Source: Microbacterium galbinum (GTDB taxonomy: Bacteria > Actinomycetota > Actinomycetes > Actinomycetales > Microbacteriaceae). Taken from it: a DNA stretch of 64,000 bases. The position numbers were made by a program, and so were the translations under genes. The DNA lies in NCBI RefSeq assembly GCF_023091225.1, contig NZ_JAHWXM010000001.1, positions 496,001 to 560,000 on the forward strand, written 5' to 3'. The notes below the pieces were generated by a model. That model had not been told where the DNA came from, made no database searches, and was given only the letters and a program-made list of their open reading frames with translations. Below, piece after piece: positions 1-8,540 of this stretch (position 1 is the first letter of the stretch; every line of letters begins with the position of its first letter).

Positions 1-357
1 GGCGAGATCGGTACGAAGCGCGGAGACCGCGTTCCCGACTTCCTGGTTACCGATGGACTCCGTAGCCGCCGCGAAGGCGTCAACGGTCTCCGTGATCTTC
101 GTCACCGTGCCTTCCGGGTCAGCCATAGCGGCACTCATATCCAGCCCAGATAGCTCCGAAGCCACTCCAGAGACTTGAGTGCGCACGGATGCACACGCGT
201 CCGCCACCGACTGTGCGGAGTCCCGCTCAACGGGAGCCGAACTCTCGTCGACGGTTGCCTGACCGCTTGAGGACTCGGCAGCGGGCGCGCCCGAGCATCC
301 GGTGATTCCGAGAAGCGCGACGACGACAATGGTCCAGGCTGCGATCTGACGTTTCAT
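1..357 (-). CDS. Partial lipoprotein of unknown function (3' end beyond window)
   Basis: An open frame reads leftward from an ATG at 357 to the window edge with no stop, giving 119 codons. It begins MKRQIAAWTIVVVALLG, a typical positively charged, hydrophobic signal peptide, followed by ITGC, which fits a lipobox with Cys 22 as the lipidated residue. The exported part is rich in Ser, Ala, Glu and Asp and looks helical (for example DPEGTVTKITETVDAF), with no enzyme motif I recognise. A GGGGGAAG ribosome-binding site lies just before the ATG. The product is therefore probably anchored on the outer face of the membrane. The family is unknown and its C-terminus is not visible. Confidence 0.8.
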   Translation of the reverse strand, partial: MKRQIAAWTIVVVALLGITGCSGAPAAESSSGQATVDESSAPVERDSAQSVADACASVRTQVSGVASELSGLDMSAAMADPEGTVTKITETVDAFAAATESIGNQEVGNAVSALRTDLA

Positions 358-488
358 CTTCTTCCCCCGTGGAATGAGCGGACGCATCGGCATACGAATG
401 TGAACCGCGAGCCAGTCAACCACACACGTACGGCGCGCGTCCTTCTCCACGACGGGGAGAAGTCGCCATCCCTCGATCCTGGGTTGAT

Positions 489-537
489 CTGACATAATGT
501 GCATTATCGGTTATAACGGAATCCGCTTCGCTAGGCT
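489..537 (+). promoter_or_regulatory. Promoter/operator region of the methyltransferase gene
   Basis: CTGACA (489-494) and TATAAC (512-517) are separated by 17 bases and resemble a sigma-70-type promoter. The spacer carries the inverted repeat ATAATG-TG-CATTAT (494-507), and GTTATAAC (510-517) is a second, perfect palindrome. A further hexamer, TAGGCT (532-537), lies 8 bases before the ATG at 546 and could drive a leaderless transcript. Which hexamer is used cannot be decided from sequence. The palindromes suggest a dimeric regulator. Confidence 0.45.
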
Positions 538-545
538 GATTCCCC

Positions 546-1394
546 ATGAACGGCGAACACGTGGAGATCGACTGGTCGGCGGCGCGCGAGGCCAATCGTG
601 AGAACTGGGACGACCGCGTGCCGCTGCACGCGGTGTCGTACGAGCGCGAGTCGTTCGACGACCCCGAGCACCTCAGCGATGTCATCCGCCACGACGTCCC
701 GGTGCTCGAACGTTTCCTGCCCGCACGATCCATCGTCGGGCTCGACGTGTGCCACCTGCAGTGCCACATCGGCACCGACACCGTTTCGCTGGCGCGCGCC
801 GGTGCGCGACGAGTCACCGGCGTCGATTTCTCGGCGCCGGCCCTGGAGACCGCACGAGCCTTCGCCGAGGAGCACGGCGTCGACGCCGAGTGGGTCGAAA
901 CCGACGTGCTCGATGCCCGGGCCGCGGTGTCCGGTGACTTCGATGTCGTCTACACGAGCATCGGGACGGTCTGCTGGCTCTCCGATCTGGACCGTTGGGC
1001 CCAGCAGATCCAGGAGCTGTTGCGCCCCGGCGGGACGTTCTTCATCCGCGACGGGCATCCTGCGCTGTACGCGCTCGACGAGGACGCGGAGACGCTCACC
1101 GCGCGCTATCGGTACTTCGGCGACGGGACGGCGCAGGTCTGGGACGACGCGAGCACCTACGCGGGCGACGGCACCGTGTCGCACACGCGCACCTACGAGT
1201 GGCCGCACTCGATCGCCGAGATCCTGGGCGCCCTTCTCGGTGCGGGCCTGCGCATCGTGCACGTCGATGAAGGCCGCACACTCCCCTGGCGATTCAGCCC
1301 GCGGATGGTGGAGGTGCCCGGAGGATACGCATGGCCGGAAGCCCAGCGCGATCTGCTCCCCTGCACCTACACGATCATCGCTCGACGGGACTGA
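546..1394 (+). CDS. Class I SAM-dependent methyltransferase
   Basis: A 282-residue protein with the Rossmann-type methyltransferase fold. The glycine-motif region is GLDVCHLQCHIGTD (about residues 65-78), the acidic ribose-binding loop is GVDFS (92-96), and a post-motif segment TDVLDARAA follows. The C-terminal half holds the usual substrate-covering region (HPALYALDEDAE, FFIRDGHP). The substrate cannot be deduced; UbiE-like small-molecule methyltransferases are the closest general class. No Shine-Dalgarno sequence precedes the ATG; TAGGCT sits 8 bases upstream, so the message may be leaderless. The gene is monocistronic and convergent with the UvrA-like gene that follows on the other strand. 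Confidence 0.85.
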   Translation: MNGEHVEIDWSAAREANRENWDDRVPLHAVSYERESFDDPEHLSDVIRHDVPVLERFLPARSIVGLDVCHLQCHIGTDTVSLARAGARRVTGVDFSAPALETARAFAEEHGVDAEWVETDVLDARAAVSGDFDVVYTSIGTVCWLSDLDRWAQQIQELLRPGGTFFIRDGHPALYALDEDAETLTARYRYFGDGTAQVWDDASTYAGDGTVSHTRTYEWPHSIAEILGALLGAGLRIVHVDEGRTLPWRFSPRMVEVPGGYAWPEAQRDLLPCTYTIIARRD

Positions 1395-1418
1395 TATATC
1401 GGTTCCGCTCGTCGGGGA

Positions 1419-3776
1419 TCACACCCCGACGTAGGCCGCGAGATGCTCGCCGGTGAGCGTCGAGCGTTCTGCCACGAGATCCGCGGGCGTGCCTTCGAAC
1501 ACCACACGGCCGCCGTCGTGCCCGGCGCCGGGACCGATGTCGAGGATCCAGTCCGCGTGAGCCATCACCGCCTGGTGGTGCTCGATCACGATCACGGTCT
1601 TGCCCGACTCGACGAGACGGTCGAGGAGCCCGAGGATCTTCTGCACATCAGCGAGGTGGAGACCGGTCGTCGGCTCATCGAGCACGTAGACGTCGCCCTT
1701 CTCCCCCATCTGGATCGCCAGCTTGATGCGCTGACGCTCACCGCCGGACAGGGTCGAGAGCGGCTGTCCGAGCGAGAGATACCCGAGACCGACGTCGTCC
1801 AGCCGGCCGAGGATCGCCGTCACCGCGGGGATCTTGGCGTCACCCTCCGAGAAGAACACCCGCGCTTCGGACACCGGCAGGTCGAGCACCTCGGTGATGT
1901 CCTTGCCCGCCAGTTTGTACTCGAGAACCGCGGCCTGGAAGCGCTTTCCCCCGCAGTCCTCGCACGGTGTCTCGATCGTGTCCATGAAGCCGAGCTCGGT
2001 GATGATGACACCGGCGCCCTTGCAGGTCGGGCACGCACCTTCGGAGTTCGCGCTGAACAGCGCCGGCTTGACGCCATTGGCCTTCGCGAACGCCTTGCGG
2101 ATCGGCTCGAGCAGCCCGGTGTAGGTGGCGGGATTGCTCCGACGCGAACCCTTGATCGCACCCTGGTCGATCGCCACGACTCCATCGAGTTTCGAGACGG
2201 AGCCGTGGATCAGTGAGCTCTTCCCGGAGCCGGCGACACCCGTGACGACCGTCAGGATACCCGTGGGGATATCGACGTCCACGTTCTGGAGGTTGTTCGC
2301 GGTCGCACCGCGCACCTCGATCGCCCCGTCCGCCGCGCGCACCGCGTCCTTGAGCACGGCGCGGTCGTCGAGGTGCTCCCCCGTACGCGTCCCGCTGCTC
2401 TTGAGCCCGTCGACCGTGCCCTGGAAGCAGATCTCGCCGCCGGCGCTGCCCGCGCCCGGGCCGAGATCGACGACGTGGTCGGCGATCACGATCGTCTCGG
2501 GCTTGTGCTCGACCACGAGCACAGTGTTGCCCTTGTCGCGCAGTTTGAGTAGCAGGCCGTTCATCCGCTGGATGTCGTGCGGATGCAGGCCGATCGTCGG
2601 CTCGTCGAACACGTAGGTCACGTCGGTCAGCGACGAGCCGAGGTGGCGGAGCATCTTGATGCGCTGCGCCTCTCCCCCGGACAGCGTGCCCGACGGGCGC
2701 TCCAGACTCAGATACCCGAGCCCGAGGGTGACGAAGGCGTCGAGGTTCGCGCTCAGGGCTTCGAGCAGCGGTCCCGCGCCCTGGAGGTCGAGCCCGCGCA
2801 CCCATCCAGCGAGATCCGTGACCTGCATGCGGCAGGCATCCGCGATGCTGATGCCGTCGATCTTCGACGACCGCGCCCCCTCCGTCAGACGGGTCCCATC
2901 GCATTCCGGGCACACCGCGAAGGTGGCGACCCTCTCGACGAACGCACGGACGTGCGGCTGCAGGGCATCGAGGTCCTTCGACAGCATCGACTTGGTGATC
3001 TTCGGGATCAGTCCCTCGTAGGTCATGTTGATCCCGGCGATCTTGACCTTCGTCACCTCTCCGTAGAGGAACAGCTGGCGCTGCTTCTCGGAGAACTGGG
3101 CGATGGGCTTGTCACCGGGATAGAACCCGGACTGCGAGAACCCCTTCACCATCCAGCCGTCCGCCGTGTACCCCGGCACCATGATGGCGCCCTCGTCGAG
3201 GGACTTGGACTCGTCGACGATCTGCGCGAGGTCGAGGTCGGACACCGCTCCCCTGCCCTCGCACCGCGGGCACATGCCACCGAGGTAGATCGCGTCCTTC
3301 ACGATCTTCTTCTCACCGCCGGGGCCGGTCATCACCCCGCTCGCGCGCTGCGTGGGGATGTTGAAGGAGAAGGCGGTCGGTCCGCCGATGTAGGGGGTGC
3401 CGAGCTTGCTGAAGAGGATGCGCAGCATCGCGTTCGCATCGGTCACGGTGCCCACCGTCGAGCGCGGGTTCGCCCCCAGACGCTCCTGATCGACGATGAT
3501 CGCCGTCGTCAGACCTTCGAGCACATCGACGTCCGGCCGTGGAACCGAGGGCATGAACCCCTGGACGAAGGCACTGTAGGTCTCGTCGATCATCCGGCGG
3601 GACTCCGCGGCGATGGTGTCGAAGACGAGCGAGCTCTTGCCCGATCCCGAAACGCCGGTGAAGACGCTCAGCCGTCTTTTCGGGATGTCGACGCTGACGT
3701 CCTTGAGGTTGTTCTCACGTGCACCCTGAACGCGGATGAGGTCGTGGCTGTCAGCGGGGTGGTCGACGGTGGTCAT
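1419..3776 (-). CDS. UvrA-like ABC ATPase, short form (drug/DNA-damage paralogue)
   Basis: A 785-residue relative of excinuclease subunit UvrA with two ABC ATPase modules. Module 1 has Walker A GVSGSGKSS near residue 42 and signature LSGGEAQRIK. Module 2 has GVAGSGKSS and LSGGERQRIK. CxxC pairs (CPRCEGRG, CPECDGTR, CPTCKGAG, CEDCGGKR) mark the zinc modules. Canonical UvrA is about 950 residues, so this form is short and probably lacks the UvrB-binding region, as in the UvrA2/DrrC-type paralogues linked to drug or damage tolerance. The ATG at 3776 has AAGGA five bases upstream and is preferred over the ATG at 3782. The gene follows the VOC and AraC genes on the same strand, an association I recall from other actinobacteria. 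Confidence 0.88.
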   Translation of the reverse strand: MTTVDHPADSHDLIRVQGARENNLKDVSVDIPKRRLSVFTGVSGSGKSSLVFDTIAAESRRMIDETYSAFVQGFMPSVPRPDVDVLEGLTTAIIVDQERLGANPRSTVGTVTDANAMLRILFSKLGTPYIGGPTAFSFNIPTQRASGVMTGPGGEKKIVKDAIYLGGMCPRCEGRGAVSDLDLAQIVDESKSLDEGAIMVPGYTADGWMVKGFSQSGFYPGDKPIAQFSEKQRQLFLYGEVTKVKIAGINMTYEGLIPKITKSMLSKDLDALQPHVRAFVERVATFAVCPECDGTRLTEGARSSKIDGISIADACRMQVTDLAGWVRGLDLQGAGPLLEALSANLDAFVTLGLGYLSLERPSGTLSGGEAQRIKMLRHLGSSLTDVTYVFDEPTIGLHPHDIQRMNGLLLKLRDKGNTVLVVEHKPETIVIADHVVDLGPGAGSAGGEICFQGTVDGLKSSGTRTGEHLDDRAVLKDAVRAADGAIEVRGATANNLQNVDVDIPTGILTVVTGVAGSGKSSLIHGSVSKLDGVVAIDQGAIKGSRRSNPATYTGLLEPIRKAFAKANGVKPALFSANSEGACPTCKGAGVIITELGFMDTIETPCEDCGGKRFQAAVLEYKLAGKDITEVLDLPVSEARVFFSEGDAKIPAVTAILGRLDDVGLGYLSLGQPLSTLSGGERQRIKLAIQMGEKGDVYVLDEPTTGLHLADVQKILGLLDRLVESGKTVIVIEHHQAVMAHADWILDIGPGAGHDGGRVVFEGTPADLVAERSTLTGEHLAAYVGV

Positions 3777-3805
3777 CGGCATCCTTCGGAGACGAGGCTG
3801 ATCTC

Positions 3806-4216
3806 TCAGCCGGCTTGGTTGATACGGAGCAGGTTGCCCGAGGGGTCGCGGAAGGCGCAGTCGCGCACGCCGTACGGCTGATCCATCGGCTCCTGCACGA
3901 CGTCGGCGCCGCTCTCGACGAGCCGCTCGAAGAGGGCGTCGAGGTCGTCGCTGGCGAGCGTGAGCGCCCCGTAGCTGCCCTTCGCGATGAGCTCGAGCAC
4001 CGTGCGGCGCTCGTCGTCGGTCAGACCGGGGTCGGTCGCCGGCGGGTGGAGCACGATCGAGGTCTCCGGCTGGTTCGCGGGACCGACGGTGAGCCAGCGC
4101 ATGCCGTCGTATCCGACGTCGTTGCGCACCTCGAAGCCGAGGGCGTCGCGATAGAAGGCGAGAGCCGCGTCGGCGTCTGTGTGCGGGAGGAAGGCGTAGT
4201 GGATGCTGATCTTCAT
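3806..4216 (-). CDS. VOC family (glyoxalase/bleomycin-resistance fold) protein
   Basis: A 136-residue single-module vicinal-oxygen-chelate protein. It shows the paired beta-alpha-beta-beta-beta pattern: DADAALAFYRDALGFEV at the N-terminus and ALFERLVESGADVVQEP ... RDPSGNLLRINQ at the C-terminus, where the last segment carries the usual metal-ligand or core strand. Such proteins act as dioxygenases, lyases or drug-binding proteins, and the substrate is not deducible. The gene is almost certainly cotranscribed with the AraC gene upstream, whose TGA overlaps an alternative GTG start at 4225. I chose the ATG at 4216 because family members usually begin close to MKI. Its UvrA-like neighbour suggests a shared stress or xenobiotic role (inference). 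Confidence 0.85.
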   Translation of the reverse strand: MKISIHYAFLPHTDADAALAFYRDALGFEVRNDVGYDGMRWLTVGPANQPETSIVLHPPATDPGLTDDERRTVLELIAKGSYGALTLASDDLDALFERLVESGADVVQEPMDQPYGVRDCAFRDPSGNLLRINQAG

Positions 4217-4221
4217 GGTGT

Positions 4222-4662
4222 TCACGCTAGGTGGGCGTCGCGGGGCGGCGCTTCTCGATTCCTGATCGGCCGGGTGACCTGCTTGGCCTGGAAGACGGGG
4301 ATCCCGTCGACGTGGGCGGCGCGTTCACGGTACACGCTGGGTGGGACACCCACCAGCTCCGTGAAACGACTGCTGAACGTGCCCAGCGACGAGCAGCCGA
4401 CTTCGAAGCACACCTCGGTGACCGAACGGTCCCCGCGCCGGAGCAGAGCCATCGCCCGCTCGATCCGGCGCGTCATGAGATACGAGTACGGAGACTCGCC
4501 GTAGGTCTCCCGGAACCGGCGGCTGAGGTGCCCGACAGACAGGTGCACCCCGGCAGCGAGAGCCTCCACGTCGAGAGGCTTCGCGTAGTCGCGGTCGATG
4601 CGGTCCCGCACCTTACGCATCGACACCAGCTCGCGCAGGCGAGCATCCACGTCGGGAGTCAC
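4222..4662 (-). CDS. AraC-family transcriptional regulator (short, DNA-binding only)
   Basis: About 146 residues and essentially only the AraC/XylS DNA-binding domain: two helix-turn-helix motifs, with the hallmark GESPYSYLMTRRIERA followed by SVTEVCFEVGCSSLGTFSSRF. There is no N-terminal sensor domain, so any signal may be read by a partner or not at all. I prefer the GTG at 4662 because AGGA lies seven bases upstream; a longer ATG start at 4698 is possible. It heads the AraC-VOC-UvrA-like unit and is probably its regulator, positively or by autoregulation (inference). Confidence 0.85.
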   Translation of the reverse strand: MTPDVDARLRELVSMRKVRDRIDRDYAKPLDVEALAAGVHLSVGHLSRRFRETYGESPYSYLMTRRIERAMALLRRGDRSVTEVCFEVGCSSLGTFSSRFTELVGVPPSVYRERAAHVDGIPVFQAKQVTRPIRNREAPPRDAHLA

Positions 4663-4798
4663 GTGTAGATCCTGCCATGACGCCCCGCATCGGCGCATGA
4701 CCCTGCGCGACGTCCCCTCACGAGATGAGCCCCACGGCGAGGATGGACGGCGCTACTCTGAGGTCATCCACACAGGATTCTCTCAGAAAGGGTCCCCC

Positions 4799-5395
4799 AT
4801 GTCCGCACCACTCTCCGAAGCGAAATCGCTGTTCAAGTCGATCCGCATCACGCTCGCCGTCTCGGGCGTCCTCGCCCTCATCGCCGGCATCGTGCTGCTG
4901 GTCTGGCCCGTGAAGTCCGCCGTCGTCGTCACGGCGATCTTCGCCGCCTACCTCGTCGTCGCGGGTCTCGTCTACATCGGCCTCGGCATCTTCTCGGGCG
5001 CCCGCGGCGGCTGGTCGCGCGTCGGGCACATCCTCCTCGGCCTGCTCTACATCGTCGCCGGCATCATCGCCTTCGCGAACCTCGGCGCGGCCGCGGCTGC
5101 TCTCGCCTTCGTCGTCGTCATCTTCATCGGCATCAGCTGGATCGTCGACGGCGTGGTGGCCCTGAGCCTGCTCGGTCAGGACGGCTCGCGCGTGTGGACC
5201 CTCCTGTACGCGCTCCTCAGCATCGTGGCCGGGATCATCGTGCTGTTCTCGCCGCTCGTGGCCGGGTTCGCTTTCTGGCTGATCCTCGGCATCTCGCTCG
5301 TCGCGCTCGGCATCGTGCAGATCGTCCGGGCCATCACGCTCGGAAAGGACGCCAAGGAGTTCACGGCCGCCGTCCAGGAGGACGCCGCGCACTGA
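4799..5395 (+). CDS. HdeD/DUF308 family membrane protein
   Basis: A 198-residue membrane protein with six predicted transmembrane segments arranged as three hairpins, with repeated G-L-x-x-I-x-G-I motifs (for example VLALIAGIVLLVWP, LLYIVAGIIAF, LLSIVAGIIVLFSP). This is the pattern of the HdeD/DUF308 family, named after an E. coli acid-resistance protein; the molecular function is not established. The start at 4799 is chosen because AAAGGG lies six bases upstream. A TACTCT hexamer at 4754-4759 is a possible -10 element. It is transcribed alone and ends at a strong bidirectional hairpin. Confidence 0.85.
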   Translation: MSAPLSEAKSLFKSIRITLAVSGVLALIAGIVLLVWPVKSAVVVTAIFAAYLVVAGLVYIGLGIFSGARGGWSRVGHILLGLLYIVAGIIAFANLGAAAAALAFVVVIFIGISWIVDGVVALSLLGQDGSRVWTLLYALLSIVAGIIVLFSPLVAGFAFWLILGISLVALGIVQIVRAITLGKDAKEFTAAVQEDAAH

Positions 5396-5409
5396 CATCC
5401 GCACTGCAG

Positions 5410-5446
5410 ATCGGCCCCGTGCTCCGAGGTGGAGCACGGGGCCGAT
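5410..5446. terminator. Bidirectional hairpin terminator
   Basis: Perfect 16-bp inverted repeat (5410-5425 and 5431-5446) with a five-base loop, in the gap between two convergent genes. There is no clear T-run on the plus side, so it may work as a GC-rich actinobacterial terminator for both transcripts. Confidence 0.85.
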
Positions 5447-5459
5447 TCGCGTGCGGGTG

Positions 5460-6224
5460 CTACTCGGCGACGAACGCGCTCACGTCGCCGACGAGGCGGG
5501 TGTTGTCGGCGGGGACGGGATCGACGGCCGCCTGAGCGACCTCGGCCGCGAACTCCGAGACGTTGTAGAGCTTGCCCGCGGATTCGCGACGCTCGGCGAT
5601 CGCTCCGGGGTTCGCACGCTCGAGCAGCGTCGCCGTGATCGTGCCCTCGATCATGTCGCCGGAGACGACCGTGAAGCCGATGCCCTTCTCGGCGAGGCCG
5701 GGAATGAGCTCACGCAGCGCATCCTCGCCGGCGCGCTTCGACAGAGCGACCGGCTCGTACTCGGGCATGGTCGGGGTGGTACGGATGAAGTGCGCCTGGT
5801 GGCTCGTCACGAAGACCACGCGCGCGCCCTCGCCCAGGAGCGGTTCGGCTGCGCGGAGCACGTTGAGCTGCGCGTCGCGGTTGAGCGCGAGGGCGTAGTC
5901 CTCGGCCATGCCGGATTCCATGCCGCCGGAGGCGTTCAGCACGAGCACGTCGAGACGACCGTATTCGTTGGTGACGGCGTCGAACATCGCCGCGACCGAC
6001 GCGGGGTCGGTCAGGTCGGCACCGACGACGAGCGCGCGGCGTCCGAGCTCGCGCAGCTCACCGGCGAGCTTCTCGGCGCGCGGGGCCTTGTTGCGGAAGT
6101 TGATGACGACATCCGCCCCGGCCTCCGCCAGGTAGCGCACGGTGTCGGCGCCGATCCCCCGCGACGAGCCGGTGACAAGGGCGACCTTGCCGTCGAGAGA
6201 TCCTGCGGGAAGAACAGCGGTCAC
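5460..6224 (-). CDS. SDR family oxidoreductase with atypical active site
   Basis: A 254-residue short-chain dehydrogenase/reductase. The NAD(P) glycine motif is TGSSRGIG (residues 16-23), followed by the adenine-binding ADLTDP and the NAG-like NASGG. The catalytic Ser is probably in FVTSHQAHF. The usual YxxxK is missing its tyrosine: the helix reads PVALSKRAGEDAL, so Val occupies the Tyr position while Lys is kept. The enzyme may therefore be a non-canonical reductase or a nucleotide-binding protein without ordinary dehydrogenase activity. The start is GTG at 6224 with GAGGAG upstream. It is transcribed alone, divergent from the nfeD-like operon. Confidence 0.85.
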   Translation of the reverse strand: MTAVLPAGSLDGKVALVTGSSRGIGADTVRYLAEAGADVVINFRNKAPRAEKLAGELRELGRRALVVGADLTDPASVAAMFDAVTNEYGRLDVLVLNASGGMESGMAEDYALALNRDAQLNVLRAAEPLLGEGARVVFVTSHQAHFIRTTPTMPEYEPVALSKRAGEDALRELIPGLAEKGIGFTVVSGDMIEGTITATLLERANPGAIAERRESAGKLYNVSEFAAEVAQAAVDPVPADNTRLVGDVSAFVAE

Positions 6225-6344
6225 GGTGACTCCTCATGGTGCGTGAAACGCCGCGATGACGCGGCAACTCAGACTATCAAGAGCGCCCCGCGCCGCCCGA
6301 TACGGCGTCGGGCCCCGTGATAGGTTGACCGCTAAGGAGGCCGC

Positions 6345-6818
6345 ATGGACACCGTCTCGACTTTCGTACAGTTCATCGACCAATGGGCCTGGATCGGCTG
6401 GCTGGTCCTGATCGCCGCGTTCCTCGTGATCGAGATGCTCACGCTCGATTTCACGTTCCTGATGCTCAGCTTCGGCAGCGCCATCGGTCTGCTCACCGAT
6501 CTGGTCGGCATCCCGGTCTGGGCGCAGGTGATCGTCGCCGCGGCAGCCGCGGCGCTGTTCATCCTCTTCCTGCGACCGCCGCTTCTCCGGCGGCTGCGGC
6601 GCGGCGAGGATCCGACCAAGTCGAACGTCGATGCTCTCCTCGACCTCCGGGGAACCGCACTCCACGACATCACGCAGATCTCCGGACAGGTCAAGCTCAG
6701 CAACGGCGACACCTGGACCGCTCGCTCCGCCACGCCCGTACCGATCCCCCAGGGATCGCCGATCGCCGTGACGGCGATCAACGGCGCCACCGCCATCGTC
6801 CGTCCCGTCAACGACTAG
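6345..6818 (+). CDS. NfeD-like membrane protein
   Basis: A 157-residue NfeD family protein without the N-terminal ClpP-like protease domain. Three hydrophobic segments (WIGWLVLIAAFLVIEML, LSFGSAIGLLTDLVG, VIVAAAAAALFILFL) are followed by a C-terminal OB-fold domain (LLDLRGTALHDI ... VTAINGATAIVRPV). NfeD proteins pair with SPFH/stomatin proteins in membrane microdomains. The SPFH gene follows after eight bases, so the two are cotranscribed. The start has an ideal AAGGAGG, and TAGGTT at 6321-6326 is a possible -10 element. Confidence 0.9.
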   Translation: MDTVSTFVQFIDQWAWIGWLVLIAAFLVIEMLTLDFTFLMLSFGSAIGLLTDLVGIPVWAQVIVAAAAAALFILFLRPPLLRRLRRGEDPTKSNVDALLDLRGTALHDITQISGQVKLSNGDTWTARSATPVPIPQGSPIAVTAINGATAIVRPVND

Positions 6819-6826
6819 GAGACTCC

Positions 6827-7753
6827 GTGAACGACGCCTCGTTCATCCCCACCGCGATCCTCTGGATCCTCGCGATCGCGGTCATCATCTTCGTGGTGGT
6901 GACCGTCGCGCGTTCCATCCGCATCATTCCGCAGGCCACGGCCGGGGTCGTGGAACGGCTCGGCCGTTATCACAAGACCCTCACCCCCGGTCTGAACATC
7001 CTGGTGCCGTTCATCGACCGACTGCGCCCCCTGATCGACATGCGCGAGCAGGTCGTCTCTTTCCCGCCCCAGCCCGTGATCACCGAGGACAACCTGGTCG
7101 TCTCCATCGACACCGTCGTCTACTTCCAGGTGACGGATGCCCGGGCCGCGACCTACGAGATCGCGAACTACCTCGGCGCCGTCGAGCAGCTCACGACCAC
7201 GACGCTCCGTAACGTCGTCGGTGGACTCAACCTCGAAGAGGCGCTCACGAGCCGCGACAACATCAACGGTCAGCTGCGCGTCGTCCTCGACGAGGCGACC
7301 GGCAAGTGGGGCATCCGCGTGGGCCGCGTCGAGCTGAAGGCGATCGATCCGCCCATCTCGATCCAGGACTCGATGGAGAAGCAGATGCGCGCCGAGCGTG
7401 ACCGTCGCGCCGCGATCCTCACCGCTGAGGGAACGAAGCAGTCCGCGATCCTCGAGGCCGAAGGTGCACGTCAGGCCGAGATCCTCCGCGCGGAGGGCGA
7501 CAAGCAGGCCGCGGTCCTGCGAGCGCAGGGTGAGGCGGAGGCCATTCAGAACGTCTTCACGGCGATCCACCAGGGCGCCCCCGACGACAAGCTGCTCGCC
7601 TACCAGTACCTGCAGATGCTGCCGAAGATCAGCGAAGGTCAGTCCAACAAGCTGTGGATCATCCCGAGCGAACTCACGGAAGCACTCAAGGGCATCGGCA
7701 GTGCGTTCACGCCGAAGCCCGGTCAGGCACCGACTCCCCCGCCGGGCGTGTGA
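6827..7753 (+). CDS. SPFH/stomatin-like membrane protein (QmcA type)
   Basis: A 308-residue stomatin/prohibitin-type protein. A single N-terminal transmembrane anchor (about residues 7-27) is followed by the SPFH domain, including VVERLGRYHKTLTPGLN. Then comes a heptad-rich coiled coil with repeated (R/K)xxxILxAEG units (TAEGTKQSAILEAEGARQA...), and a Pro-rich tail. It is expected to oligomerise into membrane scaffolds, probably with the NfeD-like partner encoded just before it. The start is GTG at 6827, preceded by TAGGAG. The last bases overlap the next gene by GTGA, so translation is coupled. Confidence 0.92.
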   Translation: MNDASFIPTAILWILAIAVIIFVVVTVARSIRIIPQATAGVVERLGRYHKTLTPGLNILVPFIDRLRPLIDMREQVVSFPPQPVITEDNLVVSIDTVVYFQVTDARAATYEIANYLGAVEQLTTTTLRNVVGGLNLEEALTSRDNINGQLRVVLDEATGKWGIRVGRVELKAIDPPISIQDSMEKQMRAERDRRAAILTAEGTKQSAILEAEGARQAEILRAEGDKQAAVLRAQGEAEAIQNVFTAIHQGAPDDKLLAYQYLQMLPKISEGQSNKLWIIPSELTEALKGIGSAFTPKPGQAPTPPPGV

Positions 7754-8529
7754 CGCACCCGTACTTCGCGAAGGCACGGCATCCCCGAGTCCTCGCCCAC
7801 CGTGGTCTCGTGACCGCGGCGGGCGAGGACTCGGGCGTCTGGGAGAACACCGCCGCAGCCTTCGCCGCTGCGCACGCCGCCGGGGTGGAGTACGTCGAGA
7901 CCGACTGCCAGGTAACGGCCGACGGCGACGTGGTGCTCTTCCACGACGCGACCCTCGAGCGGTTGACCGGCGGCGACCGCCGAGCAGTCCGGGAGGTGCG
8001 CACCCGCGACCTCGTCCGTCTCTTCGCCGATCACGGCGGCCTCCTCACGGTCGCCGAGGCCCTAGACCTGTTCCCGACCGTGCGCTTCAACATCGACGTG
8101 AAGACCGCCGCCGCGGCGGAGCCCCTCGGGCCGATCCTCGCCGATCACACGCATCGGACCCTCGTGACGAGCTTTTCCGATGCCCACCGGCGCGCGACCG
8201 TCGCCGCCGTCCTCCGCGCGGGCGCCGCGCTTCGCCCCGCGACATCGGGGGGAAGCCGAACCATCGCGACGGTGCGCGCGCTGTCCGTCCTGCGCCTCTC
8301 CCCCGCACGGGTGCTCCGCGACATCGACGCCCTGCAAATCCCCGAGCGGCAAGGGCCGTTGACCGTGCTCACTCCCGCGCTGCTCCGCGCCGCGCATGCT
8401 CGGGGCGTCGAGGTGCATGTGTGGACCGTGAACGATGCCGCGGAGATGAACCGACTCATCGCCCTCGGCGTCGATGGGATCGTCTCGGATCGCGCCGACC
8501 TCGCCCTCGACACGCTGTCGCCCTCATAA
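7750..8529 (+). CDS. Glycerophosphodiester phosphodiesterase family protein
   Basis: A 259-residue GDPD-family TIM-barrel enzyme. Catalytic motifs are visible: AHRG near the N-terminus, ETDCQ with the metal-binding Glu/Asp pair, the general acid/base His in LFHDATLERLT, and FNIDVK in the barrel. The C-terminal HVWTVND and GIVSDRAD segments are typical. It would hydrolyse glycerophosphodiesters to glycerol 3-phosphate and an alcohol. No signal peptide is seen, so action is probably cytoplasmic. The start is a GTG that overlaps the SPFH stop by four bases, making it the third gene of this operon. Confidence 0.92.
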   Translation: MTHPYFAKARHPRVLAHRGLVTAAGEDSGVWENTAAAFAAAHAAGVEYVETDCQVTADGDVVLFHDATLERLTGGDRRAVREVRTRDLVRLFADHGGLLTVAEALDLFPTVRFNIDVKTAAAAEPLGPILADHTHRTLVTSFSDAHRRATVAAVLRAGAALRPATSGGSRTIATVRALSVLRLSPARVLRDIDALQIPERQGPLTVLTPALLRAAHARGVEVHVWTVNDAAEMNRLIALGVDGIVSDRADLALDTLSPS

Positions 8530-8540
8530 CCTCCCGCGCT

